Under the pieces are notes generated by a model. That model was given only the letters and a program-made list of their open reading frames with translations. It made no database searches and was not told the origin of the DNA. This document shows, piece by piece, positions 6,535-15,081 of a stretch of 64,000 bases of DNA. The first letter of the stretch is position 1; each line of letters starts with the position of its first letter. The stretch is from Sphingomonadales bacterium (GTDB taxonomy: Bacteria; Pseudomonadota; Alphaproteobacteria; Sphingomonadales; Sphingomonadaceae). The stretch spans positions 124,001 through 188,000 of the forward strand of contig JADKCA010000003.1 in NCBI GenBank assembly GCA_016714795.1, written 5' to 3'. The position numbers and the translations under genes are program-made.

Positions 6535-8117
6535 CGGCTTCTCATTCTCCGACGTAGTCCCGTGAAACTTTTTGTTGAATATGGCCATCTGCGGTCAGTG
6601 GCATTGTTGAGCATAATCACGCTAGCACTTGAAATGCAAGTCCGGCGAGGATCGTAGGTTTCCGACATAACATCCAGAACCGCTTCTTTTCCAGCGGTTT
6701 CTGAGTGAGGAACGCCGAGCCAGTGTCCAACTTCATGGAAGAGGACGCTTGTCAAATCAATTGGCTGACCATCGGAAGAGCCTATCTCAGTATACGAACC
6801 ATCTGCCAAAGGGATTGAAAAGCGCGAGCCCGACAGCGCAACTTCGACCTTCCCTCCTGGAACCCCACATGCAATAAAATCCTTGGCCTCGCCACAGGCG
6901 GTTTGATTTCCCCTGAGAGCAAGCTCAGGGCGGAGAAAACCGATGCCCATGCTACCGCGAGTGCAAAGCGCAGCCTTCAAAGGAGCAAACCACGGTGTGG
7001 GTAATGAAGATGTTGTACAAACGTTTGCGATTAGTTCAGCATTATCGTCAACCTGATCATAGGATATGACACCGGAGGGTCTTAGATTCATCGCGGTTGC
7101 AGATAGCTTACCTTCTCCCATTTGGCCAATTAGATCGATGACTCTTACGTCTAGCCAAGTGTTAGGACCAATTTTAATGACGGAAAACATGTTGGAATCG
7201 CAAGCGCTGCAATTTTCTCGCCAAGTCGCGATGGATCGAACAAAAGCGATGCCTAGACCATTTATACATCGTTCAGTGCAAACTCCGTTGCCATCAATCG
7301 CCACGCTGACTTCAAGGCCCGCCTGCGTTGCAAATGGTGCTAGATTCTTGAGACGGACGTCATCACTCTCGCGTTTGCGGAGATTGGATGCCCTCCAGTA
7401 TAGTGGGTGTGACAACTTATCAGATACTGGTGGCGGTGGTGGCCGCTGCGCACAGTGCGCCAAATCTAACGGAATAATGCGACCAAGTCGTACAGGAATT
7501 TGATCTGCTGTCCCCGAAAGGGCAAGCCGAGCTCGCGCTTGAACTGCAACAGTTTGATGGATCGCTGCTGCCCCAGTTCCGAAAATTATTGTATTAAGAC
7601 CTGGTCGGACGATCAGATAACGTGCACCCTTGCCCAAGACAATGGGACCAGCAGCACCCTGCAGCGACACTTGTTTGGACACCAATGATTCAGGAACTTC
7701 AATGACCGCAACCAAAGAGGGCTCACCCCCCAATGGAGGCCAATAGTTTATATCATATTTACTATTTTTTATATTTATGTTATTATTTGTATATATTGAC
7801 CGATTTTGAACAATATTTTTCATGAAATCTGTCATCATCTTATCTACACCAGATGATTTAAATAGCTTTATCATGCACCAATTTGTCTCGCCGAGACCAA
7901 TATTCTTGGGACAATAGTTTACAGCGAAATTGTCAGATTGAACCAAAATTTCATTCATCAACAATGGGTCGAAAAATATACCGGCGGAAACGGACACACG
8001 ACCGAGCGATTCATTTAGCCATCTATAATCAATTCTAGTTTGAGCTTTGCAAATAGAAATATTGTTGATGAAAATTAAAAATATCAAATGGAAAATATTT
8101 TTCTTTGAAATATTCAT
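6531..8117 (-). CDS. secreted metzincin-like zinc metalloprotease
   Basis: A 528-residue exported protein. Residues 1-25 form a signal peptide (lysine-rich start, hydrophobic core, cleavage near CKA-Q). The zinc site HEVGHWLGVPH (residues 461-471) is a full metzincin HExxHxxGxxH motif, with a candidate Met-turn, DVMSETY (Met484), 13 residues after the third His, the spacing seen in matrixin-like (M10) enzymes. The large central region (about 100-440) carries many cysteines (WRENCSACDSN, DGNGVCTERC) and matches nothing I recognise. The first 130 codons are extremely AT-rich, while later codons are near core composition, giving a mosaic look. It heads a three-gene coupled operon. M10 assignment is inference; the zinc motif is seen directly. 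Confidence 0.83.
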   Translation of the reverse strand: MNISKKNIFHLIFLIFINNISICKAQTRIDYRWLNESLGRVSVSAGIFFDPLLMNEILVQSDNFAVNYCPKNIGLGETNWCMIKLFKSSGVDKMMTDFMKNIVQNRSIYTNNNINIKNSKYDINYWPPLGGEPSLVAVIEVPESLVSKQVSLQGAAGPIVLGKGARYLIVRPGLNTIIFGTGAAAIHQTVAVQARARLALSGTADQIPVRLGRIIPLDLAHCAQRPPPPPVSDKLSHPLYWRASNLRKRESDDVRLKNLAPFATQAGLEVSVAIDGNGVCTERCINGLGIAFVRSIATWRENCSACDSNMFSVIKIGPNTWLDVRVIDLIGQMGEGKLSATAMNLRPSGVISYDQVDDNAELIANVCTTSSLPTPWFAPLKAALCTRGSMGIGFLRPELALRGNQTACGEAKDFIACGVPGGKVEVALSGSRFSIPLADGSYTEIGSSDGQPIDLTSVLFHEVGHWLGVPHSETAGKEAVLDVMSETYDPRRTCISSASVIMLNNATDRRWPYSTKSFTGLRRRMRSR

Positions 8118-8312
8118 CTTACGAAGCTCACTTTGTAAAATAATATTAAAAATTTCTACAAATAGAGTTTGAACATAAATTATTTAGATAATTTATTCGA
8201 TGCAGACTATCGAAAAATTGCCAACAGACAGAAATAAATAACATCAATTTACCCATTCGCAGACCTTTGAACCATATTTTAGCAAAGCCTACTTCCCAAT
8301 CATAAAGCATCC
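8118..8312. other. AT-rich intergenic region upstream of the metzincin operon
   Basis: About 195 bases with strongly reduced GC relative to everything else in the window. It contains runs such as TAATATTATTTTAC on the minus strand that could act as -10 elements for the protease gene, and marks one edge of the AT-rich island. No gene, tRNA or terminal repeat is visible. Confidence 0.6.
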
Positions 8313-9812
8313 CTACTCCGCCGCAATAGCCAGTTCTGCCTCTGGCTCGGCGACCACCGCGCCCTTTTTGCGCAGTTGCATCCAGCCATCTTCGATCGGT
8401 TCGTTGCGCATCAGCTTCTTGTCGATGCGGTAATTGTGATAGGCGCGCCAGGGGTAGACATGGCCCATTTTGGGCACGCGACCCTTGGCGCGTTCCACAT
8501 AGCCGGAGGAGAGGTTCATCATGCCTTCCGGGTCTTCCTGCACGCCGCTGGGCACGGGCACGGCAATGTCTGCGCCGGTCTTGTCCAGCTGTTTGATCAG
8601 GCGGCACATATATTCGGCGATCAGATCGGCCTTCAGCGTCCAGCTGGCATTGGCATAGCCGAAGGCGGAGATGAGGTTGGGGATGTCGCCATACATGCAG
8701 CCTTTATAGCTGTAGCTGTCCCCCACGGTCTTGCGCGCGCCATCCACGGTCAGCGCCACGCCTTCCATCACTTCCATATGCAGGCCGGTGGCGATCACGA
8801 TGATGTCTGCCTCCAGTTCCTTGCCGGACTTGGTGAGAATGCCTTTTTCGGAGAAGCTCTCGATCTGATCGGTGACGATATCCACCTGACCGCGCTTCAT
8901 CGCCTTGAACAGATCGGCATCGGGGATGAGGCACAGGCGCTGATCCCACGGGTTGTATTGCGGGGTGAAATGCTTGGCGTCATAGGCCGCGCCCAGTTCA
9001 TCCTGCACCATCTCCAACAGCTTGGCCTTCACCTTTTCGGGCTTCTTTTTGGCGGCGGACCAGACGAGCTGCTGCATCGTCGTGTTCTTGAAGCGGGTGA
9101 TGTCATAAGCGAGGCCGCTCGGCAGGATCTTGCGCAGCGTGTTGGCGAACGCATCCTTGGCGGGGCGGATGGCGTAGTAAGTAGGCGTGCGCTGCAGCAT
9201 CGTCACATGCCCGGCCCCGCGATCCGCCATGGCGGGCACCAAAGTCGCCGCCGTCGCGCCCGATCCGATCACGATCACCTTCTTGCCGGCATAGTCCAGA
9301 TCTTCGGGCCAATGCTGCGGGTGGATTTTCGGCCCCTTGAACCGCTCTTCACCCGGAAATTCGGGGCGATAGCCAGCGGAATAGCGGTAATAGCCTGTGC
9401 CCATGTAGAGCAGCTTCGTCTGGAGCGTTGTCATCCCCTCCGGGGTTTCGATGCCCACGGTCCACAGCGCGTCTGCCGAATTCCAGTCGAGCGTTTTGAC
9501 CCGGTTGCTGAAGCGGATATGCTCGCGCAGGCCATAGTCATCGACCGTCTCGTTGAGATAATCGAGGATGGAGGGCGCGTCGGCAATGCTCTTTTCATGC
9601 GTCCAGGGTTTGAAGGCAAAGCCCAGCGTGTGCATGTCTGAATCAGAGCGGATGCCAGGATATTTGAACAGATCCCATGTGCCGCCCAGCGTGGCGCGGC
9701 CTTCGAGGATCGCAAACTTCTTGCCCTTGCAGTGCATCTGCAGATGCGCAGCCCCGCCAATGCCGGAAATACCCGCACCCACAATCAGCACGTCAAATTG
9801 CTCGGTCCCCAT
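8313..9812 (-). CDS. flavin-containing monooxygenase, Baeyer-Villiger type
   Basis: A 499-residue FAD/NADPH enzyme. It has an N-terminal FAD dinucleotide fold LIVGAGISGIGG (about residues 9-20), a GGTWDLFKYPGIRSD segment, the Baeyer-Villiger fingerprint FKGPKIHPQHW (158-168, matching FxGxxxHxxxW) and a second NADPH Rossmann motif VIGSGATAATL (181-191). These enzymes insert one O atom next to a carbonyl or oxidise heteroatoms; the substrate is not predictable. The start MGTEQFDV was chosen for the GGAG eight bases upstream. It is monocistronic, beside the AT-rich island. Confidence 0.93.
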   Translation of the reverse strand: MGTEQFDVLIVGAGISGIGGAAHLQMHCKGKKFAILEGRATLGGTWDLFKYPGIRSDSDMHTLGFAFKPWTHEKSIADAPSILDYLNETVDDYGLREHIRFSNRVKTLDWNSADALWTVGIETPEGMTTLQTKLLYMGTGYYRYSAGYRPEFPGEERFKGPKIHPQHWPEDLDYAGKKVIVIGSGATAATLVPAMADRGAGHVTMLQRTPTYYAIRPAKDAFANTLRKILPSGLAYDITRFKNTTMQQLVWSAAKKKPEKVKAKLLEMVQDELGAAYDAKHFTPQYNPWDQRLCLIPDADLFKAMKRGQVDIVTDQIESFSEKGILTKSGKELEADIIVIATGLHMEVMEGVALTVDGARKTVGDSYSYKGCMYGDIPNLISAFGYANASWTLKADLIAEYMCRLIKQLDKTGADIAVPVPSGVQEDPEGMMNLSSGYVERAKGRVPKMGHVYPWRAYHNYRIDKKLMRNEPIEDGWMQLRKKGAVVAEPEAELAIAAE

Positions 9813-9923
9813 CGCTCTCACTCCAAATTAATTCGTTCGGTTTTGCGGACGAACCTGTCATGAGTTGACGTAAGCGTCAATGGGAGCCGCGCCGGTCGTG
9901 TCGCGCGCGGATGCGCGTGGCGA

Positions 9924-10202
9924 CTATTCCTTCGGCGCGGCCTTCTTTGCCTTGGGTGCAGCCTTCGCGCCTTCCAGCGCCTCGATCCGGGCCTTGAGCG
10001 CATCGACTTCCTCGCGCGCGGCAATCGCAATCGCCTTCATCGCTTCAAATTCATCGCGTGCGACGAAATCAAGCCCGCCAATCCATTCGCGCGCCTTTTC
10101 CCGCGATGCGGATTCGGCTTCGCGCCCCATGCCCGCAATGGTGCCTGCTGCGCTGTTCATCAGCTTGGCAATATCGTCGAGAAACTTGTTCTGGCTCTGC
10201 AT
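9924..10202 (-). CDS. ubiK: UbiK-family accessory factor (BMFP)
   Basis: A 92-residue protein starting MQSQNKFLDDIAKLMNSA. It has two helices: an N-terminal amphipathic helix and a C-terminal coiled coil, REEVDALKARIEALE, followed by an Ala/Lys/Pro-rich tail. This is the BMFP (YqiC/UbiK) pattern, where the coiled coil trimerises and the protein helps ubiquinone biosynthesis assemble at the membrane. It is divergently placed from the sugar epimerase gene and separated by 118 bases. Confidence 0.85.
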   Translation of the reverse strand: MQSQNKFLDDIAKLMNSAAGTIAGMGREAESASREKAREWIGGLDFVARDEFEAMKAIAIAAREEVDALKARIEALEGAKAAPKAKKAAPKE

Positions 10203-10320
10203 GAAGGGACACTCCGTTTTCGTTGCGCTTGATGTGGGGCGGGCAGCGTGCCAAGGCAAGGCCTGCATTCGCAATTTGTGAGCCGCTGCCCGGAAATGGG
10301 CGCAGCGGAAGGGGAATTTC

Positions 10321-11316
10321 ATGACAACACTCATCACCGGAGCCGCAGGCTTTATCGGCCACGCCCTGTCTGACGCGCTGCTGGCGCGCGGGGACAGCGT
10401 GATCGGCATCGACGTGGTCAACGACTATTATGATCCGCGCCTGAAAGAGGACCGGCTGGCCGATCTGGCTGCGCGGTACGGAGACCGCTTCACCTTCCTG
10501 CGGCTCGATTTTGCAGATCATGCCGCGATGGACGCGGCGCTGGCTTCGCTGAAGTTTGACCGCATTGCCCATCTGGGCGCGCAGCCCGGCGTGCGTTACT
10601 CGATCGAAAATCCGCGCGCTTATGTCCATTCCAATCTGGTGGGCCATGTGAACATGCTGGAAGTGGCGCGACATCGCGGCATTCCAATGGTCTATGCCTC
10701 TTCCTCTTCGGTCTATGGCGGCAATGACAGCCTGCCCTTCCGCGTGGAAGACCGGGCGGATCATCCCATCTCGCTCTACGCCGCCACCAAGAAGGCGGAT
10801 GAACTGATGAGCGAAACCTATGCCCATCTCTATCGCACCCCGCTCACCGGGCTGCGCTTCTTCACGGTCTATGGGCCCTGGGGGCGGCCGGACATGGCGG
10901 TCTGGTCCTTCACCCAGTCGATCCTGTCGGGCAAGCCGATCAAGGTGTTCAACGCGGGCGAAATGCGGCGCGACTTCACCTATATCAAGGATATCATTGC
11001 AGGCGTGGTGGCCTGTCTGGACAATCCGCCGCCCGATGATGGCCAGCTCAAGGCGGGCGGCAGCATGGCCCCGCACCGGCTCTATAATATCGGCAACAGC
11101 CGTTCCGAAGAGCTGGTGAAGCTGATCGACCTGATCGAAGAGGCCTGCGGTGTGCCCGCCGTGCGCGAAATGGAAGCGATGCAGCCGGGCGATGTCAAGG
11201 AAACCTATGCCGATGTGAGCGCCATCGGGTCCGACCTCGGCTATGAACCGACCACGGCGATCGAGGTGGGCATTCCGGCGTTCGTGAACTGGTTCAAGGC
11301 CTATCGGGGAATTTGA
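10321..11316 (+). CDS. NAD-dependent sugar epimerase, UDP-glucuronate 4-epimerase-like
   Basis: An extended short-chain dehydrogenase/reductase of 331 residues. Residues 6-13 hold the NAD-binding GxxGxxG (TGAAGFIG); the SSSSVYGG strand and catalytic Tyr153/Lys157 (YAATK) follow. Length, NDYYDPRLKEDRL, and RFFTVYGPWGRPDMA match UDP-glucuronate 4-epimerases (LpsL/CapI type), which make UDP-galacturonate for envelope polysaccharide. GDP- or dTDP-sugar specificity cannot be excluded. The gene stands alone between ubiK and a DMT transporter. Confidence 0.88.
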   Translation: MTTLITGAAGFIGHALSDALLARGDSVIGIDVVNDYYDPRLKEDRLADLAARYGDRFTFLRLDFADHAAMDAALASLKFDRIAHLGAQPGVRYSIENPRAYVHSNLVGHVNMLEVARHRGIPMVYASSSSVYGGNDSLPFRVEDRADHPISLYAATKKADELMSETYAHLYRTPLTGLRFFTVYGPWGRPDMAVWSFTQSILSGKPIKVFNAGEMRRDFTYIKDIIAGVVACLDNPPPDDGQLKAGGSMAPHRLYNIGNSRSEELVKLIDLIEEACGVPAVREMEAMQPGDVKETYADVSAIGSDLGYEPTTAIEVGIPAFVNWFKAYRGI

Positions 11317-11377
11317 GCGCCTTTGTTCCCTTTCAGTCCGTCACCCCTGCCCCGTTTTTTCGGCTAAGGCGCTCCCC

Positions 11378-12217
11378 GTGACGACCACCCTGCTCCCTGC
11401 CCTCCTCATGCTTGCCTCGGGCAGCATCCACGCCATCGTCAACGCGATGGTGAAGGCCGGGCCGGATCGCACCAGCCATATGGCGCTAATGTCTTTTTCC
11501 AGTGCGGTGGTAGTGGCTCCGCTCCTTCCGTTCGTGCCGCTGCCGCATGGCGCGTGGTTGTGGCTGGCCCTCTCGATGGCGATCCACCTCGCCTATTTCC
11601 AATGCCTCGTCCGCTCGCTCGATGCGGGAGACCTGTCTTCTGCCTATCCCATCTTCCGGGGTTCGGCCCCGCTTCTGACCGCGCTCATCGCGGTTTTCTG
11701 GTTCGGGGAAACGATCAGCACCCAGACCGGGCTTGGCATATTGCTGATTGCAGGCGGGATGCTGGGCATGATCGCCGGGCGGCATGTGAACCGGGAAACA
11801 TTGGTCTGGTCGCTGATCACCGGCGTGACCATCGCCATCTATACGGCGGTGGATGCCAAGGCGGTGCGCTCTGCGCCTGATGTGTTCGGCTTCATCATCT
11901 GGTTCTTCTTCGCGCTTGGCGTGTGCAATCTGGGCACGGGGCTGGTCTCTCGCGGGCGGTCCATTTTCCCCTATTTCAAGACGAACTGGCGGCATGGCGG
12001 GCTGGCGGGTGCGCTGTCGGTGCTGACCTTCGGCATGGCGCTGGCAGCGCTGGCGATGGGGGATGTTGCCCCGCTTGCGGCCTTGCGCGAGACGGGGATG
12101 GTCACCGCACTGATCATTTCGATCCTGTTCCTCAAGGAACCGGTGAGCCTGGGGCGTGGTGCGGCGATCCTGGCCATCTCGGCAGGCGCGGTCATCATCG
12201 TTTCCGGACAGGGCTGA
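11378..12217 (+). CDS. EamA/DMT-family transporter
   Basis: A 279-residue integral membrane protein with about ten hydrophobic segments in two EamA halves. The typical intra-repeat phrase LSSAYPIFRGSAPLLTALIA occurs in the first half and GDVAPLAALRETGMVTALI in the second, as in drug/metabolite exporters. The substrate is unknown. The start is a GTG 61 bases after the epimerase stop. An ATG ten codons later would trim the first helix, so the GTG is preferred. Confidence 0.85.
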   Translation: MTTTLLPALLMLASGSIHAIVNAMVKAGPDRTSHMALMSFSSAVVVAPLLPFVPLPHGAWLWLALSMAIHLAYFQCLVRSLDAGDLSSAYPIFRGSAPLLTALIAVFWFGETISTQTGLGILLIAGGMLGMIAGRHVNRETLVWSLITGVTIAIYTAVDAKAVRSAPDVFGFIIWFFFALGVCNLGTGLVSRGRSIFPYFKTNWRHGGLAGALSVLTFGMALAALAMGDVAPLAALRETGMVTALIISILFLKEPVSLGRGAAILAISAGAVIIVSGQG

Positions 12218-12327
12218 ACCGGGCAGAAATCCCTTGATCTGATGGAGATTCGCAGATAGAGCCCGCCGCAACCGGTGCAGGCTGTGGCCCGCGCCGCATT
12301 TCCACTTGAATGGAGACAGGCGAGTTT

Positions 12328-12540
12328 ATGCAAATCATCGTGCGGGACAATAATGTCGATCAGGCGCTGCGCGCGCTCAAGAAGAAGCTGCAACGCGAAG
12401 GCGTTTACCGCGAGATGAAGCTGCGTCGTCACTACGAAAAGCCGTCCGAAAAGCGCGCCCGCGAAAAGGCTGCTGCCGTTCGTCGTGCCCGCAAGATGGA
12501 CCGCAAGCGCGCCGAGCGCGACGGCATCGTCGCACGCTGA
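12328..12540 (+). CDS. rpsU: 30S ribosomal protein S21
   Basis: A 70-residue, very basic protein. MQIIVRDNNVDQALRALKKKLQREG is the conserved S21 N-terminus; the C-terminal half is Arg/Lys-rich (KRAREKAAAVRRARK). S21 contacts the 16S rRNA anti-Shine-Dalgarno region and aids initiation. The start was placed at the MQII ATG, with GGAGACAGG upstream; an in-frame ATG six codons earlier is not used by the family. Confidence 0.96.
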   Translation: MQIIVRDNNVDQALRALKKKLQREGVYREMKLRRHYEKPSEKRAREKAAAVRRARKMDRKRAERDGIVAR

Positions 12541-12643
12541 ATTCCTGCCCGATTGTGGGGAAATGAAGTTTGCGGTTCACTCGGGCTGCAAGCTGCGTTA
12601 GGGATTCGCGCCTGAACAAAGCGCACAGGTCAGGGAAATTCAT

Positions 12644-13288
12644 ATGTCCGTCACTGCCGTTCCGATTCCCCCCACCTCGGGTTCCACCTTGTCCAAGATC
12701 TGGATCGGCGTTGGCGCAGCATTGGCGCTGGGCGGCGGGCTGGCCTGGTATGGCACCGGCTCTGCCGCGCGCAACGGCTCTTGCGGCTCGGACGCGTTCG
12801 TGGAAGCGAAGGATGGCGCATCCGAACCTGAAACGCTGGCATCTGGCCTGCGTTTCCAGACGGTCAAGGCAGGCAATGGCTCCAAGCCCGGCGATTCGGA
12901 CATCACGTTGATCCGCTACAAGGGCACGCTGCCTGACGGCACGGTGTTTGACGAGAACCCGCAAGCCCCGATGCCCGTGAAGGGCGTCATCCCCGGCTTT
13001 TCGGAAGCGCTGAAGATGATGCAGCCCGGCGGCGCCTACCGCATCTGCATTCCGCCCAAGCTGGGTTATGGTGACAAGGTTCAGCCCGGCAGCCCGATCC
13101 CGGCCAATGCCACGCTGCGCTTTGAAGTGGATCTGATGCAGTTCATGCCCCTCGCCGAGTTTGAAGAGGGTATGCGCAAGATGCAGGAACAGCGCGCCCA
13201 GCAAGGCGGCGGTGCCGCAGGCCCCGGCGCGCCGGAAGGCCCGGCAGGCCCGGCAGGCCCGGCAGGCGCTCCGCCCGCGCATCCTTGA
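12644..13288 (+). CDS. membrane-anchored FKBP-type peptidyl-prolyl isomerase with collagen-like tail
   Basis: A 214-residue protein. A hydrophobic segment at about residues 18-36 anchors it or acts as a signal. The FKBP domain (about 84-168) has GLRFQTVKAG, VRYKG-like IRYKGTLPDGTVFDEN, VIPGFSEALKMMQPGG, IPPKLGYG and LRFEVDLMQF. It should catalyse prolyl cis-trans isomerisation of exported proteins. The C-terminal 30 residues are a Gly-Pro-Ala tract (GPAGPAGPAGAPP) encoded by three near-identical 9-bp repeats at about 13238-13266. The start ATG is 103 bases after rpsU. Confidence 0.9.
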   Translation: MSVTAVPIPPTSGSTLSKIWIGVGAALALGGGLAWYGTGSAARNGSCGSDAFVEAKDGASEPETLASGLRFQTVKAGNGSKPGDSDITLIRYKGTLPDGTVFDENPQAPMPVKGVIPGFSEALKMMQPGGAYRICIPPKLGYGDKVQPGSPIPANATLRFEVDLMQFMPLAEFEEGMRKMQEQRAQQGGGAAGPGAPEGPAGPAGPAGAPPAHP

Positions 13289-13320
13289 TCCAATAAAAGA
13301 TCTGCCCGAAAAACACCGCT

Positions 13321-13394
13321 CGCCCTGAGTAGAGGCTGAGCGAATGCGAAGACGCGCATCGAAGGCCCGCCCTTCGATGCGCCACTTCAGGGCG
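13321..13394. repeat. REP-type palindrome (CGCCCTGA family)
   Basis: A nested palindrome: GCGCATCGAAGG (13354-13365) pairs perfectly with CCTTCGATGCGC (13371-13382) around a 5-base loop, and an outer CGCCCTGA (13321-13328) pairs with TCAGGGCG (about 13387-13394). This CGCCCTGAGTAG...CATCGAAGG...GGGCGAACGG structure is a familiar sphingomonad repeat. It could also end FKBP transcription, although no U-run follows. Confidence 0.8.
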
Positions 13395-13479
13395 AACGGA
13401 CTGGGTTGAAACGGGATTTCCCCTGCGAAACCCGAAGCCCCCCGTTGACCCGCGCGCCGCTTCGCCGCAAAGCAGCGTC

Positions 13480-14686
13480 ATGAAACGCACTACCGGACAA
13501 GACCGCTCGATCACCCGCAACTGGCGCTCCGCCACCCGTGCCGTGCGCGGTGGCACCTGGCGCTCTGAACATGGCGAAACGTCTGAGGCGCTGTTCCTCA
13601 ATTCCGGCTATACCTATGATGATGCCGGCACGGTCGCAGCCCGTTTCGCCGGTGAAGCGTCGGGGATGACCTATTCGCGCCTCCAGAACCCCACGGTGGA
13701 AATGCTGGAAGAACGCATCGCGCTGATGGAGGGCTCTGAAGCCTGCCGCACGCAGGCCACCGGCATGGCGGCGATGACAACGGCTTTGCTCTGCCAGCTG
13801 AAAACCGGCGATCATGTTGTGGCAGGCAAAGCGGCATTCGGATCTTGCCGCTGGCTGGTGGACAATCTGCTGCCCAAATTCGGCATTGAAACCACAGTGA
13901 TCGACGCGCGCGATCTGGATGCCTGGTCCGATGCGATCCGCCCGAACACCAAGGTCTTCTTCTTTGAAACGCCCGCCAACCCGACGATGGATATTGTCGA
14001 TCTGCGCGGCGTGGCAGATTTGGCCAAGGCGCGCGGCATCACCACCGTGGTGGACAATGCCTTTGCAACCGCAACGCTCCAGCGCCCGATGGAATTCGGC
14101 ATCGATGTCGTCGCCTATTCCGCCACCAAGATGATGGACGGGCAAGGCCGCGTGCTGGCAGGCGCGGTGTGCGGATCGGATGATTTCATCAACAACACGC
14201 TTCTCCCGTTCCAGCGCAACACCGGGCCGAACCTCTCTCCGTTCAATGCGTGGGTGGTGCTGAAAGGTCTGGAAACGCTGGATTTGCGCATCCGCAAACA
14301 GTCCGAAAACGCGCTCAAGCTGGGGCGTTTTCATGGAAGGCGGGTGCCGCAGGTGCTGCACCAGTCTGGCCAGCCACCCGCAGCACAATCTGGCGATGAG
14401 CCAGATGGAGGCCGCAGGTCCGATCTTCTCCTTCGTGCTCGATGGCGGGCGCAGTCAGGCGCATGCGCTGCTTGATGCGCTCCAGCTGATCGACATTTCC
14501 AACAATATTGGCGACGCACGCAGCCTGATGTGCCATCCTGCCTCCACCACCCATCACAATATGGGGCCGGAAGGCCGCGAGGCCGCGGGCGTAGGCGAAG
14601 GGATGCTGCGCATCAATGTCGGGCTGGAAGATGTGGATGATCTGATCGAGGATGTGGATCAGGCGCTGAAGGCCGCCGGGCTTTGA
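13480..14686 (+). CDS. metZ: O-succinylhomoserine sulfhydrylase, reading frame broken
   Basis: A gamma-family PLP enzyme that makes homocysteine from O-succinylhomoserine and sulfide. The PLP lysine sits in AYSATKMMDGQGR, with FFETPANPTMDIVDL and VVDNAFATATLQRP as family blocks. The frame runs to about 14330 (QSENALKLGRF), is scrambled over roughly 45 bases, and resumes in the next frame at LASHPQHNLAMSQM through DQALKAAGL. Expected codons imply about four small indels (a T run, a C, and single bases in CCC and GG), net one extra base. The restored length of about 402 residues is normal. Sequencing error is more likely than decay. Confidence 0.88.
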
Positions 14687-15081
14687 ACCGGCTGTTCCCC
14701 TATGTGGCAGAAACGCGCGGCATCATCGTTCGCGTGTCGGTGAGCTTCATGGCGGAACAGTCTGATCCGGCGCGTGCGCGCTGGTTCTGGCATTATCATA
14801 TCCGGCTGGAAAATCATGGCGAGATGGCCGTGCAACTGCTCACCCGCCAATGGCTGATCCGTGACGCGCGCGGGGCGGAAAGCCATGTGGAAGGCGAAGG
14901 CGTGATCGGCGAACAGCCAGTCATCCGCGCGGGCCAGCCTTATGACTATGTGTCGGGCTGTCCGCTCTCCACGCCCTCGGGCAGCATGGTGGGCAGCTAT
15001 GGCATGATCGGCGAAGATGGATCGCGCTTTGACGTGGCCATCCCGCAATTCTCGCTGGCCGCGCCGGTCGTCGCGCGATGA
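14683..15081 (+). CDS. apaG: ApaG domain protein
   Basis: A 132-residue immunoglobulin-like ApaG protein, historically linked to Co2+/Mg2+ resistance and diadenosine tetraphosphate; its biochemical role is unsettled. The family blocks WHYHIRLENHGEMAVQLL-type (FWHYHIRLENHG), GEGVIGEQPVI, and YVSGCPLSTPSGSMVGSY are all present. The start is a TTG overlapping the metZ stop (TTGA), chosen because NRLFPYVAETRG matches homologous N-termini. It sits in a run of overlapping genes leading into carotenoid synthesis. Confidence 0.9.
   Translation: MNRLFPYVAETRGIIVRVSVSFMAEQSDPARARWFWHYHIRLENHGEMAVQLLTRQWLIRDARGAESHVEGEGVIGEQPVIRAGQPYDYVSGCPLSTPSGSMVGSYGMIGEDGSRFDVAIPQFSLAAPVVAR

Noticed and set aside
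8376..9641. A 421-codon plus-strand open frame opposite the monooxygenase
   Set aside because: Antisense shadow: the minus strand has the complete Baeyer-Villiger fingerprint and both nucleotide-binding motifs.
13395..13479. Search for a SAM-II or related riboswitch ahead of metZ
   Set aside because: No conserved SAM-II core or pseudoknot is visible; the region holds only the tail of a REP palindrome.
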